Source: Schizochytrium sp. TIO01
Lineage: Eukaryota; Sar; Bigyra; Thraustochytrida; Thraustochytriidae
Assembly: GCA_004764695.1 (NCBI GenBank)
Contig: SMSO01000034.1
Span: forward strand, 1,257,501 to 1,321,500
Length of the DNA stretch: 64,000 nucleotides
Direction: 5' to 3'
Part shown: one piece after another, positions 43,213 through 53,181 of the stretch
Numbering within the stretch: position 1 is the first letter of the stretch
Layout of the letters: each line of letters begins with the position of its first letter
Notes under the pieces: model-generated
What the model was told of the DNA's origin: nothing
What the model saw: the letters and a program-made list of their open reading frames with translations, nothing else
Databases searched by the model: none
Position numbers and translations under genes: made by a program

Positions 43213-44253
43213 ATGGCAGCATCAAATGCCATGAAGACAATCCGTGCACTGCCGAACGTGCTCAAAGTCTTCCTTGCACTAGGACTATGGCGAGCACTGC
43301 GCCAAATTTGGGCGATAGCCAAATGGGTTCGACAGGAGATACTGGCGTCGAGGTATCCTATCAATTTGCTACAGAGGTATGCAGGAATGAATGCGTGCTG
43401 GGCAGTTGTCCTTGGCGAAAGGGGTCTGTCTGAAGCTATGTGTCATCAACTTGCCCGAAGGGGGTTTCATGTGCTTATTATCGCTGCAGACCAGACTGTG
43501 GGTAGCATTCTTGCTCAAAATCTTCGCACGCAACATGGCATTGAGACAGCCTGCGTGACATGCGATCTTGCCCACGTGGGCCAATCTGATGAGTCCTGCA
43601 AACGGTTGCTTCGAGTTATAGACCAAGCGACCGGTGGAGGAGACATTGGCATGCTTGTCCTCAGTGTTGGAGCTTCAGACTTAGCCATGCATTTCACAGA
43701 CAAGACTCTCCGTGAAAACCGCAAGATGGTTAATATGAGCGTGCTCGGCACCCTTAGCCTCGTGCAAAGTTTCCTACCCATCTTTGTGAGACGACCCTGC
43801 CGCTCTGCTATCATTACCTTTGGCAGTATTACTAGTCGCCTTGGAGGAACACCTGGACTAGCGGTGGCAAGCGGAAATAAGAGTTTTGTGCGAGCCTTTT
43901 CGAGAGCTATTTCGAAGGAATTCGAGGATCATGTCGACGTTCTCTGTGCTCATCCGCTCGGAGTAAAGGAGAGCATTGTGAGAGGGAAGACAATTAGTTG
44001 CTATTTACGGCCATTCCTCGTATCGGCAGATGACTTTGCCAACGGGGTTCTAAGTCACTTGGGACAGACACCCCCCACTCGTGAAACCGCTGGCACCACT
44101 CTTCAAGAAACGATTTCTCGCCTGTGGGCGTATATAGAGCCTTTAGATCTCCATGTCTTACGCTCAGCTGGACGAATTTCAGCACTATCTAAACTCTTGG
44201 ATCGCCCTATAGACAATCGTCCCATTTATACAAAGCTTGTGACAAAACAGTAA
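43213..44253 (+). CDS. Degenerate short-chain dehydrogenase (HSD17B12/HSDL1-like), likely inactive
   Basis: This resembles membrane-anchored steroid/3-ketoacyl-CoA reductases. I start at ATG 43213 (346 residues); the frame opens earlier at a TTG just after a likely acceptor (ending 43167). An N-terminal amphipathic/hydrophobic segment (about 10-36) could anchor it to the ER. Key sites are altered. The nucleotide-binding T-G-x3-G-x-G reads LGERGLSEA (one Gly lost, spacing short). The NNAG/NNVG equivalent is LSVGAS. Ser is kept (ITFGSITS, S205), Asn in the helix before it is kept (N174), but the Y-x3-K motif is A219-x3-K223 (VASGNKSF), so the catalytic Tyr is missing. Around this, VRAFSRAISKEF matches the family. 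The human parallel is HSDL1, an inactive member. It is probably a pseudoenzyme with a structural or binding role; this is inferred. Confidence 0.75.
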   Translation: MAASNAMKTIRALPNVLKVFLALGLWRALRQIWAIAKWVRQEILASRYPINLLQRYAGMNACWAVVLGERGLSEAMCHQLARRGFHVLIIAADQTVGSILAQNLRTQHGIETACVTCDLAHVGQSDESCKRLLRVIDQATGGGDIGMLVLSVGASDLAMHFTDKTLRENRKMVNMSVLGTLSLVQSFLPIFVRRPCRSAIITFGSITSRLGGTPGLAVASGNKSFVRAFSRAISKEFEDHVDVLCAHPLGVKESIVRGKTISCYLRPFLVSADDFANGVLSHLGQTPPTRETAGTTLQETISRLWAYIEPLDLHVLRSAGRISALSKLLDRPIDNRPIYTKLVTKQ

Positions 44254-46428
44254 AGAGATTTTAATTGAGACGTTCTTTACTTTACAACCCGTTTATAACT
44301 TCATATCTATATTACCATATATTTGCTATGCATTAGAGGTTTTGATAAACTTAACGCTTCTTGTCTTCTTCTGGTCCAAGACATTTAGTTATACCAGCTA
44401 TGTTTTTAGATTGCGAAAGAACAATGACTAAAAATGTTATTTTTTTTGCCATCGCCTAACCCCCGAGCAAAACCCAGCTTCTAGATTGGAAGAAAGTTTA
44501 CTTTGCAGTTTTGCAGACGCGAGGGGCCGAGGAAAAGCCAACGGAGAAGTGAATGGCAGCTCTGCAAAGTGGAAATTCCTCTCTCTACTCCGGAGTTCCC
44601 ACAGGCTAATGGAGAAATGATCGATACAGATATTGCACCACGAAAAAGTCCAAACAAACTCCACAATGAATGTATGATTAATAACCCAAAATAAATCACC
44701 AGAGGAACAAGAAACTGAAAGAAGGGCCATGCGGCGAGCATGCTTATTTTCTACTTTATTTCCTGAGTATAACAAGGGAACTTAGATATTACAAGAAATA
44801 TAGCTCTCAAGCAAGTGACCTGCAGCAGTCTGCGAGGGCAATCCGTGTTAACGACCATCACTGAATTCAATATTGCCTTAAACTGAAGTAGTTACTTTAA
44901 ACTTGCTATCAGCGGGACATCGCCAAAGCAGTGATGTTCAATTTACAGACTGGAAGTACCAGAATCAAAAGCGTGACTTCAACAAGCCAAATTCAGTACT
45001 GCACAAACAGGATTGATCTGGGTTTTGCCCCTTAGTGTAACTGCAAGTAGAGGGGCTCCCAGATGTTGGGCGACACTGTGATTGCATACTAATTCACTTC
45101 TGGCAGGAGCTGTACGGCAAACTATGTCCTTGGTTTCACGGGAGGAAATAGATATTGGTGTTGATGCATTTTTCATCGCTTCCAACGTTACAAAAAAGAC
45201 GAAACTGAGCATTGAGCTGAGTGCTTTGCATTTTGGCCTCTCATGGCTGCGCAGGTATCCGGGGTTTTGTTTTAGGTATGGAGTGAATCTCAAAGATTGC
45301 TTGAAAGGATCTTCATGATGAGGATTAATCTCAGTCTTTGCATTTACGAAGTGTTCATCGCCTCCATCTCCCTGGATGGGACTATGCATGCCTAAGAAAG
45401 ACAACAATACTGCAAACTTACTACCTTGAGCATCTGTAAGCCTCGCAAAATTGTCTTGATCTTCCTCGTAAACCAGAAGAGAGGCCAGAAAAGACTAATT
45501 TACGAAAAAGATCATGGAATACAGAATTAAGAAGTCGAGGCAAGACAGGAACAGAGTGTATCTGTCAGCTCAAGCATGCGTAGTTTACTCAGCCCTGTTA
45601 AACTTCTTAAGCTGAAGACATCTTGATCTTCCTCTTAAATTGCTCCTACTTACAGAGTAAAGGCAAGTTAGATGGTGCACGCAACCTTTGCATTCGTTTG
45701 CTGCCTCAATAGGTCTTCCCATTTCTTCAAGGTTTTAAACTGCCTAAAAGAGATGTAACGAATGCAGCAGTCCAATTTTCTAGCCATTTTAAAGTTTCTG
45801 TTGCCTGGAGCCAGAAGAGTTTACTTGAATGATATTTATAAAAAAACAAAAAGAACTTTAGTTGCTCTTTTTTGTTAATAGAAAAAAAAAAAAAGAATAA
45901 TTATACACAATAAATTGAGATTAGCTTTCTGAGGGTCTAGACGCGAGCTCATGCTCTCCTATCGATGCGTCTACTCTTAAGCAAAACATAGGGCAATTCA
46001 AAGCATAGATGACACTCAGCTTTTACTTCCTTCTACCGCTAGGTACCTTTACCTTCCTATCCACGCACTCAATTTCTTCTTATGTAGCAGGCAGTACACG
46101 TCATCAAAGAGACCCTCAGTTTGCTTAAAAGTTCGCACTGTTGATTAATACTTTTAATTCATTCATTCATCCAACATTGCTATTTCTACTTTTACTGTAT
46201 AATTATAATTAAAAGCGTTATTGTGCAAACCCACCCTTTTATCAGCTATTCTCGTTATTGTAATTTACAAAAATGGCATAAAAGTATCAATCAAGTAAAC
46301 AAGTGCGCTAAAGCAATACACAAACGCAATGAACGAAAAGTACGATGTGCGAATTAAAAGTTAATTAACTGCTCCTACCATAGAAAAGAAACATCGTAAT
46401 GAAAGAAAAGGGTGAATGAATCAACGTC

Positions 46429-46453
46429 GAAGAAGAAGAAGAAGAAGAAGAAG
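46429..46453 (+). repeat. (GAA)n trinucleotide repeat
   Basis: About eight perfect copies in intergenic DNA. Confidence 0.9.
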
Positions 46454-46781
46454 TCAGTCAATTGTGCGCAGCAATGGGTGACGATGACAATGGATGGACG
46501 ATGCCCGCCCACAAACGAACAAGCGAATAAACACAGAAAGAAGTACAGAGAGAGTCACAGACAGAAGAAAGAGATGCGATCTGACCTCGGCCAACTCCGA
46601 CTGCCCGAGATCGCTTACTTATTTATTGAACTGGCGTAGAGCGCCTTTGCGCCATTCGTACCTGAAGCATAGAGTTGTCTCTAACGAGACTGCGACAGCT
46701 CCGACTTTGACTCTCTTTCGTTGACTTCTTTGATTGAGGCTTTCTTTTCACTTTCTCTTAGTTTTCAGCAGAAACGTGTTG

Positions 46782-46836
46782 GAGCAATTTAGAGCAATTT
46801 AGAGCAATTTTGTAGAGCAATTTTGTAGAGCAATTT
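46782..46836 (+). repeat. Five GAGCAATTT copies, possible regulatory array
   Basis: Copies start at 46782, 46792, 46802, 46815 and 46828, spaced 10, 10, 13 and 13 bp. They lie about 370 bp upstream of the SGNH-like ATG. They might be binding sites or a small minisatellite. Confidence 0.8.
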
Positions 46837-47146
46837 TCGACTCTTTTCGACAATAACGCTTGGACGTCTGTGACTACAGCAGCCAGGCAGCAGACACCGA
46901 TACCAACCAGGCGCTGGTCGCCAGCCGGAGGGAGGGAGGGACCAGCGGGCCAACGGCGAGCTAGCCTGGCTGGCTGTGGCAACGTCCGTCGGCGGAGCGA
47001 AAGCAAGGCGAGGACGTCGAAGAAGGCGGTTAATTGTGGCGAAATCAAAGCCAGACCCTGGTCAAAACCACGTTGACTTTGCACCAAGAACGGCTTGTAG
47101 AGGCCGCAAAGGGTGCGGGGAAGGCCTTTGAGAGGTCTTTGGGTGA

Positions 47147-47153
47147 TATATAA
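47147..47153 (+). promoter_or_regulatory. Possible TATA-like element of the SGNH-like gene
   Basis: TATATAA lies 52 bp upstream of the ATG at 47205 in an otherwise GC-richer stretch. Position and sequence fit a TATA box, but there is no transcript evidence. Confidence 0.25.
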
Positions 47154-47204
47154 TCTTTTGACATTCCACGTCGCGCTTGCTGAGCCTTGAGCTAGTTGTG
47201 CACA

Positions 47205-49100
47205 ATGGACCTCGAGGATGACGAGCGCGCCCCCATGACGTTGGGCAGCGAAGACCACCGGCACAAGGCCGAACAAAGGGCTAATCTATATGTTGAGGCG
47301 AGAGACATTCAAGACAGCCCAAGAAACACGTGCTCATGGCAAATGTGCTGCTTGATTATATTGCTTACTCTCATAGTCTTCCTCTTAGGCGCTCTTGTTG
47401 GCGAAAACATTCCGAAGGTCGTGACAAATTCGAACTTGAGCCCAGTCGATACCGACCCAAAAGAAGGAAATTCACAATCTGGACATGTTAGAACATCTAC
47501 CAAAGCTCCTACGAAGAGCCCCACGAAGAGCCCCACAAAGAGTGCACAGCTCAAGGTGTCTGATGAACAATTAACTGCGATGGCAACAGCATCCCGGAAG
47601 ATCATCAAAGACCTGGAGCAGTACTACGGCGAGTACAAGAACATGCTCGTGGATGGATGGAACCTGAAATCTGGAGCTTCGGATAGAGATGAAGCCAAAA
47701 TGGTTGCACAGGTAGACAGTGCGGTCGTGCGTAAAATCGCGGAGGCACTGGTAGACCCAGAGCAGAAGACTTTCGTGGTGAGCGCAATTGGAAGCTCAGT
47801 GGCAGCCGGCCATGATAATTGCATGTTTGATAGCTATGAATCGCAAATGGAGCGTCTGTGGAGCCCAGCATGGGAAGCAGCAGGCATGAAACTTGAAGTA
47901 CGCAATGCAGGCCAGGGAGGAGGCTGTGGCGACACGTACAAGAACCAGGTGTGGTGCCTCAAGCAGACCGCAGGGCAGGACTCAGACATCGTTCATTACA
48001 CGTGGACGTACTTTGAAAACCCTAAGGATAGGTATGAGTACCATGAGGTATTTGTTCGTAATGCTTTACTCCTCGATAAGCATCCTGTTCCTCAGATCTG
48101 GAACACCGGCACTGGCCCTTGCTACGGTGACTCGCCTCTACTCAAGGAGTACTCCAAGTACGGATTTAACTACTTATGTCTTGAGCAGGCTCTCTCCTCA
48201 GGTGGAAAATACGGTGGTCGGAAGTGGGGTCAAGTTGGGGACCAGTATCACAATACTACACGTTACGGAGAAGATGAGGATGATGAAAGCCGCCGTGACT
48301 CTCTTGGTGTGGTATTCCGTAATTGGCACCCTGGTCCCCTTGGCTTTCAGATGGTATCTGATGCGTTTGTTTATTCCTACGCACGAGCGACCTTGGATGC
48401 TGTTGCCCAAATAAAACAACTGCTCTCTAACGGTGGAAACCCCGTCAAAAGCTTTTCGCGCCAAACTTGGATCCGTTCTGACTTGCCAGCACTGCAGCAT
48501 TGTGTAAAGGATTTCTGCCCTATGGATGAGCCCTCCGAATGTCTGAACCTTGAGGAACCTGTTTTTGGCTATCATGGAGCTAGTCTTGCGTCAACTTCAG
48601 ATGATCTCAACCCTTATGCTTCGAGCTCACAAAAATGGACCAAGTTTCGTTACGATAAAGGCCCGAACGAAATGGTCAACAAAAATGAGGTGAGATACAT
48701 GGAGAGCCACCCAGACCTCAAGTGTGAATTCGCTGATCATTGTGCAGGCTTTCATGGCAGCGCAGGAAATGGAAACCTCGTTTTCCGTTTGCCAAAGATG
48801 ACCATGGGTGTTCTCTCAGTGTGTTTTTGCTGTTCGAAAACCACGGCGATGGACTTTCTCGAAAATGAGTATGCAGATTTTGTGGACTTTGAGATTGACA
48901 ACTCCATTACATTAGACAAAACCAAGTTCTTTGCTGGAAATGGCTTTGGTGAGAAATGCCTCACTGTCATGAATGGATGGCCTGAAAACATGTCCAATGG
49001 AGCTGGACATCTGTACTTTGCTATCAAAATTCGTGATGATATTCCCGAGGACGCGCGCGCCAAGTTTGAACTAAAGCTTGATCACATCATTACCCTGTAA
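47205..49100 (+). CDS. Type II membrane protein with SGNH/GDSL-like hydrolase domain
   Basis: ATG at 47205 gives 631 residues (the frame opens 9 bp earlier at TTG). The N-terminal 45 residues are polar and acidic, then one TM helix lies at about 48-67 (MCCLIILLTLIVFLLGALV), giving a type II topology with a large lumenal or extracellular part. A stalk with TKAPTKSPTKSPTKS repeats (98-113) follows. The domain at about 185-400 has SGNH-like blocks: AIGSSVAAG (block I, candidate Ser197 or Ser198), NAGQGGGCGD (block II), TWTYFEN (block III-like) and NWHPGPLGF (block V, His375). The C-terminal 200 residues are Cys-rich and may form a beta-sandwich. The family is known from uncharacterised protist and algal proteins; an esterase, O-acetyltransferase or glycan role is only inference. 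It is convergent with the cathepsin C-like gene. Confidence 0.7.
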   Translation: MDLEDDERAPMTLGSEDHRHKAEQRANLYVEARDIQDSPRNTCSWQMCCLIILLTLIVFLLGALVGENIPKVVTNSNLSPVDTDPKEGNSQSGHVRTSTKAPTKSPTKSPTKSAQLKVSDEQLTAMATASRKIIKDLEQYYGEYKNMLVDGWNLKSGASDRDEAKMVAQVDSAVVRKIAEALVDPEQKTFVVSAIGSSVAAGHDNCMFDSYESQMERLWSPAWEAAGMKLEVRNAGQGGGCGDTYKNQVWCLKQTAGQDSDIVHYTWTYFENPKDRYEYHEVFVRNALLLDKHPVPQIWNTGTGPCYGDSPLLKEYSKYGFNYLCLEQALSSGGKYGGRKWGQVGDQYHNTTRYGEDEDDESRRDSLGVVFRNWHPGPLGFQMVSDAFVYSYARATLDAVAQIKQLLSNGGNPVKSFSRQTWIRSDLPALQHCVKDFCPMDEPSECLNLEEPVFGYHGASLASTSDDLNPYASSSQKWTKFRYDKGPNEMVNKNEVRYMESHPDLKCEFADHCAGFHGSAGNGNLVFRLPKMTMGVLSVCFCCSKTTAMDFLENEYADFVDFEIDNSITLDKTKFFAGNGFGEKCLTVMNGWPENMSNGAGHLYFAIKIRDDIPEDARAKFELKLDHIITL

Positions 49101-49704
49101 AAGATCTTTCCATTAAAGTATTAGAAAACGAAGAAAATTCAAAGAAAATTTATGTAGTTCCCGATTATGATTAATTTTCCCTTGAGAAGTATAAAGGAGT
49201 GATGAACTTCACACACTCCTGTTTATCTTCAATATACTATTAGAATAATAATATGTAAGTATTGTGAATATCTAACTATTCTAAGCGAAGATATGAATCA
49301 CGAGGAGGTTTTTGAAATGCGAAAACATGTCCTAAAGATTTTCAAAAGGTCATTTATTGATACATGGTATAGAGGAATATTCTTGCAAAAGTTTACATAA
49401 GGTATTTACCACCCTCAAATCAAAATGAATTCACGTCACCTGCGAAGGAAAAAAAACAGTTGAACATATTCAAAAACGAGAGGACCATGAAACACTAACG
49501 TGTCAACGATTGATTATTCCGTATTATATCAATGTAAGATCAAGTATTCACTCATTTTGACAAGAAGTCGAATTGAAATGATTTACAAAAACAAATCACT
49601 CAACACATTGTGCTAAAATCAAAAGGCATTTTCCAAATCAGTGTAAGACAAAAGACAGGGCTGAGGGGGACTGCAGCCCACAGTAATTTACAAGAGCTCT
49701 TAAT
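49101..49704. other. Convergent intergenic region
   Basis: 604 bp, AT-rich, between convergent stop codons of the SGNH-like and cathepsin C-like genes. Nothing gene-like is seen. Confidence 0.4.
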
Positions 49705-51837
49705 TTATGACGATTCGGTTGGGGTAGTTGTTGCGTTAATACAAGCAAAGTAATCTTCTAAAAGCTCTTTGCCAACCTTGGAAGCGGGTCCATCCATGAA
49801 GCGGATGCTAGTAGGCATAGACTCACTAGAAATCAAATTTTTACCACGTGGGAGGTAGAAAAAACCATTATCGCCCCATGTCTCACCCCACGAGTTTTGA
49901 ATACGCCACACTGGAACCTTTTCACCATCAATGTGCAAAACATCATACCCAACTAAAAGTACTGCATGGTTTGTCTTTTGCCAAAATGAGTGGGCTGATC
50001 TCAAGGTTTCACTCGAGACGTTCCAAAGGGGTGTAAATACTCCACTTTCGTACACCTGCAATTCAGCTGGTGCTTTGATTGCGATTCCCACAGGTCCATT
50101 AGCAATGAGATCAATCATAATTGCGGCCATATCTCCGTTGTAACCATAGTGACCGTCTGCGTAGGAAAAGTCTTGTGCATAATACCTTGTACAGTTTGAC
50201 TCTAGATTACAAGTTTGATTGATCTCCATAAAAGGGTCGCACGAGGTATCCAACCAGCCTACGGCATAACCATGGAAGGCTGCAAGCAGAGGATAACCAC
50301 CCATGCATCCTTGATTGACGTACGAGCAATCTAAAATGCTTTGGGGTGAAAGAGTTATGTTGAGAATGTTAGGAATGCTCTGTGGAGCATTTCGGCATTC
50401 CTCACTTGGGTGATTGGCGATACGAAGGCGTGCGGTTGCGGAATGAGTTGCTGCCATTGCGTAGCAGGAGCCACAGGAACCTTGATCTACGGCCGCGTCA
50501 ACAATGCCAGGACATTTAGTAACGTTTACATCTGTCCAGTCAAAACGCGCAGGTAAGTGCTTCACTGCGCATGTTGTACTAAGCAGATCCATGTCGATTT
50601 CTGCTGCTGATTCGGCGACTTGAAATTCCAATGTATTTTCAATGACGCTATTGGCGAGACGAGCACGGTCGAGGGAGTTCACTTCATCTTCGAGGACTGA
50701 CCTTAGCTGTGACCGACTATCTAACTGCACTTGGAGATTATCACCCGTTCGCATTGCAATAAATTCTTCCTCATATCCGGCTAAAATTGAAGGGCTCTTT
50801 ACACCCATACGAAGCAACGCAGTTCTGTATGATTGTTGAGTAAAAACAGATGCCGCAGTGCTGCTAGCTTGCCATCCAAGGTTCATGTCATTGATTTGTT
50901 CTACAAAGGAGTCGCTAATGATAACCTCCGAGTCAAGGAACTCTGAGAAGGATGTCCTCGCGCGATCTGCCTGCCGAGCGCGCACACGCATACGCGAACG
51001 CATGCCATTACTTTCACCTTCTTGAATTTGCAGCAACGATACAAATTCTAACTCTTCTAATTCATCGTGATCAGTAGGGCTCACAACCTGGTTTGCATCC
51101 TCGGTTCTGAAGCGAGTGCGCATTTCTGATGAGTGTGGTAGCAAAGATATGTCTTTACGGGCTACAAAGCAACCTCTATAATATTTTTTGTTTTGAAGGA
51201 CTTGATCGCCGCGTGTTGAGTACACTCCCGTAATTGTATCACTGCAAATAGAGTTGTATGCGGTAAGTAAGCCGAGATCAGGGTAGAACATCGAGTTTGT
51301 ATCTCGCAATTCATACTTAAAAAATCCAGCAAACTTTACTGTAACGTTCTCCAAAGACGCAGATATGAGGAATCCTTCATCATAGATGAGTGTAAAGTTG
51401 ATGTCTTGGCATACTTGGTTTGAGCTAGAGCAAATTTGGTCCGCACCAGCGCAAAGTTGAGCTCCAGTGCCATTTGCATGTGGGATGCACATTGTGTATT
51501 GCTCCACAGCAATCAGACTCTGCTCATCTGCGTCGAGGCGGTCGTACCACCACCAGTCATAATTATCATTCGAGTCAAGGCTTTCTTTAAAATCGTCAGG
51601 GCGCTCGTGGCCACAGACCTGTGAATCATTGTGCAAATCGACGGGTCCTGGCATAGTAATCTTCAGCTGCCAAGAACCAAGAAACTCGTCGCCAAGGCAG
51701 TGAACAGGGAGATCGCCTTTAGTCTCCATGCATAGTGTTAGGATTATTAGCGCCCAGATACTCAACGTCGCAAAGTGCGCATAACTGCGCTTCCCGGGAC
51801 GACGCATGGAGGGGCCCTCGGCGTTCATTGTTGCCAT
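49705..51837 (-). CDS. Cathepsin C (dipeptidyl peptidase I)-like papain-family protease
   Basis: Cathepsin C removes N-terminal dipeptides in lysosomes and activates other proteases. ATG at 51837 gives 710 residues. A hydrophobic signal or anchor lies at about 24-38. Residues about 42-230 resemble the exclusion domain that makes cathepsin C a dipeptidase (DLPVHCLGDEFLGSWQLKI; several Cys). Residues about 230-425 are a long propeptide-like, acidic and helical stretch. The C1 catalytic domain starts at about 428 (LPARFDWTD): Q452 and C458 in DQGSCGSCYA, H624 in TNHAVLLVGY, and N648-S-W-G. QGCMGGYP matches the cathepsin C chloride/Tyr region. All catalytic residues are present. At 710 residues it is much longer than the animal enzyme (about 460); the extra length is in the N-terminal and propeptide parts. 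Many N-glycosylation sites fit a secretory route. Confidence 0.88.
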   Translation of the reverse strand: MATMNAEGPSMRRPGKRSYAHFATLSIWALIILTLCMETKGDLPVHCLGDEFLGSWQLKITMPGPVDLHNDSQVCGHERPDDFKESLDSNDNYDWWWYDRLDADEQSLIAVEQYTMCIPHANGTGAQLCAGADQICSSSNQVCQDINFTLIYDEGFLISASLENVTVKFAGFFKYELRDTNSMFYPDLGLLTAYNSICSDTITGVYSTRGDQVLQNKKYYRGCFVARKDISLLPHSSEMRTRFRTEDANQVVSPTDHDELEELEFVSLLQIQEGESNGMRSRMRVRARQADRARTSFSEFLDSEVIISDSFVEQINDMNLGWQASSTAASVFTQQSYRTALLRMGVKSPSILAGYEEEFIAMRTGDNLQVQLDSRSQLRSVLEDEVNSLDRARLANSVIENTLEFQVAESAAEIDMDLLSTTCAVKHLPARFDWTDVNVTKCPGIVDAAVDQGSCGSCYAMAATHSATARLRIANHPSEECRNAPQSIPNILNITLSPQSILDCSYVNQGCMGGYPLLAAFHGYAVGWLDTSCDPFMEINQTCNLESNCTRYYAQDFSYADGHYGYNGDMAAIMIDLIANGPVGIAIKAPAELQVYESGVFTPLWNVSSETLRSAHSFWQKTNHAVLLVGYDVLHIDGEKVPVWRIQNSWGETWGDNGFFYLPRGKNLISSESMPTSIRFMDGPASKVGKELLEDYFACINATTTPTESS

Positions 51838-53181
51838 CTCCCCATCCAGCTCCGGCCTTCATCCCTCCGATAGAAGAAGCCTCCCGGCCAAGCCCGAGGA
51901 GAGGGTAGTGCAAGGAAGAACAGCGGCTGCTTCTGCAAAGGCAGCCGCCCGCGTCCGACGAGCAAAGGCTCTGGACGCTCCGCGGGCAGGGCGCGACCAA
52001 GAAGGGACTTTGATTGCCGACATCTCAATAAATGAACAAGCACTCAGAAGGGTCATTTCTTTCCCAATTCTGAGTGTCCTTAGGAGTCATCTATCTCTGT
52101 GTAGGCCAAGATACGTCAGTCATCAGTCAAAGTTCTCTTCTTCAAGTTTCTTCAAGTTCAGGACCATCGATGAGGTTTGCTACAACGCCCTTATTCCTTG
52201 GAGAGCCGCAGTCAAATGCTGAGGAAATCAGCTTCTCGTGCACAATCCGGGGCAGGAGCTAGGCCCATGGGCACCTCGTTGAGGGAATGAAAGAAACTCG
52301 ATCGGAACCTTGAGAAATGAAACTAGGAGCGACATGAATAACCTGAGTTGGCTCTTTACTCGGTTCTGTTCGCGCTTTTGTTGCCTCATAATTCAACGAT
52401 TGCGATGCACAATCTGATGCAGAACTTGAAAGGTGTCCGTGTTAGAGCGATTTACGATTTACAATTGGCGGCGAAAACGATTTTGAGGGATGCGCTGTGT
52501 TTGAGGGATCCCTGGACTCGTGTTTGCAGGACTCCAATTGGAGAAGACAATCGACGAGCGAGGTTATGGGATCTACTCGCGTGCCGCAGTTCGATCTCTG
52601 CGGAGGTTGGTGTTCTGAGATAACGAACGCAATGGCAGAGTGGGAACATTGTACTTTGCAGCAGTCTGCTGAGAAATAGGACACTCGAGCTGTGCTGAAG
52701 TCTGGTCCTACGAAAGGGATAACGCAGATCAAGCATTGAAGAAGAACACAGCCAGAGCTTGCAGGGATCAAGACCGTATGGCATCTGGCATGCTTGCGAA
52801 CCTGTGGCCACGTGCAGGTCTCGTCTATACTTTCGACCTAGCAAAATGGCAAGTTATTATTATTAATTGTCGTTAATTAAAACATTTGTACCCTTTTTAT
52901 AACAAATTCTATCAAAAGGCGCTTGAGCTCGCCGAATGTTGTGCTCGAGCAAGCTATCGTAGTGCTGTTTGGCATTTTGATCCTCTGTATGTTCTGCGAT
53001 TTGCGCTCTTTGGAAACAGAATCGGCACATAGCTTTTCTTAGATTTTGAGAGCGACAGAGGTGAATGAGGTGAATGTCTTGTTGTATATACTAAGAATGC
53101 TTAATGTAACGGCTATAAGAAAGATGATCAAATCAATTGCACTGCTTTGGTAGTCTTATGGGGCACGTGTAATTCATCAAC
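51838..53181. other. Divergent intergenic region
   Basis: About 1.3 kb between the protease and methyltransferase starts. The first 200 bp are GC-rich and open on both strands without a recognisable protein; the rest shows nothing gene-like. Both promoters should be here. Confidence 0.4.

Larger units (their letters stand above)
44254..47204. other. Long intergenic region
   Basis: About 2.95 kb without a convincing gene. It contains an A-run (45878-45895), a (GAA)n tract (46429-46453), a GAGCAATTT tandem array (46782-46836) and a GC-rich patch (46870-47060) giving overlapping frames on both strands. The last 400 bp should be the promoter and leader of the SGNH-like gene. Confidence 0.4.

Noticed and set aside
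51806-52222. 138-residue plus-strand ORF overlapping the protease start
   Set aside because: Low-complexity Ala/Arg content in a GC-rich promoter region, antisense to the protease N-terminus.
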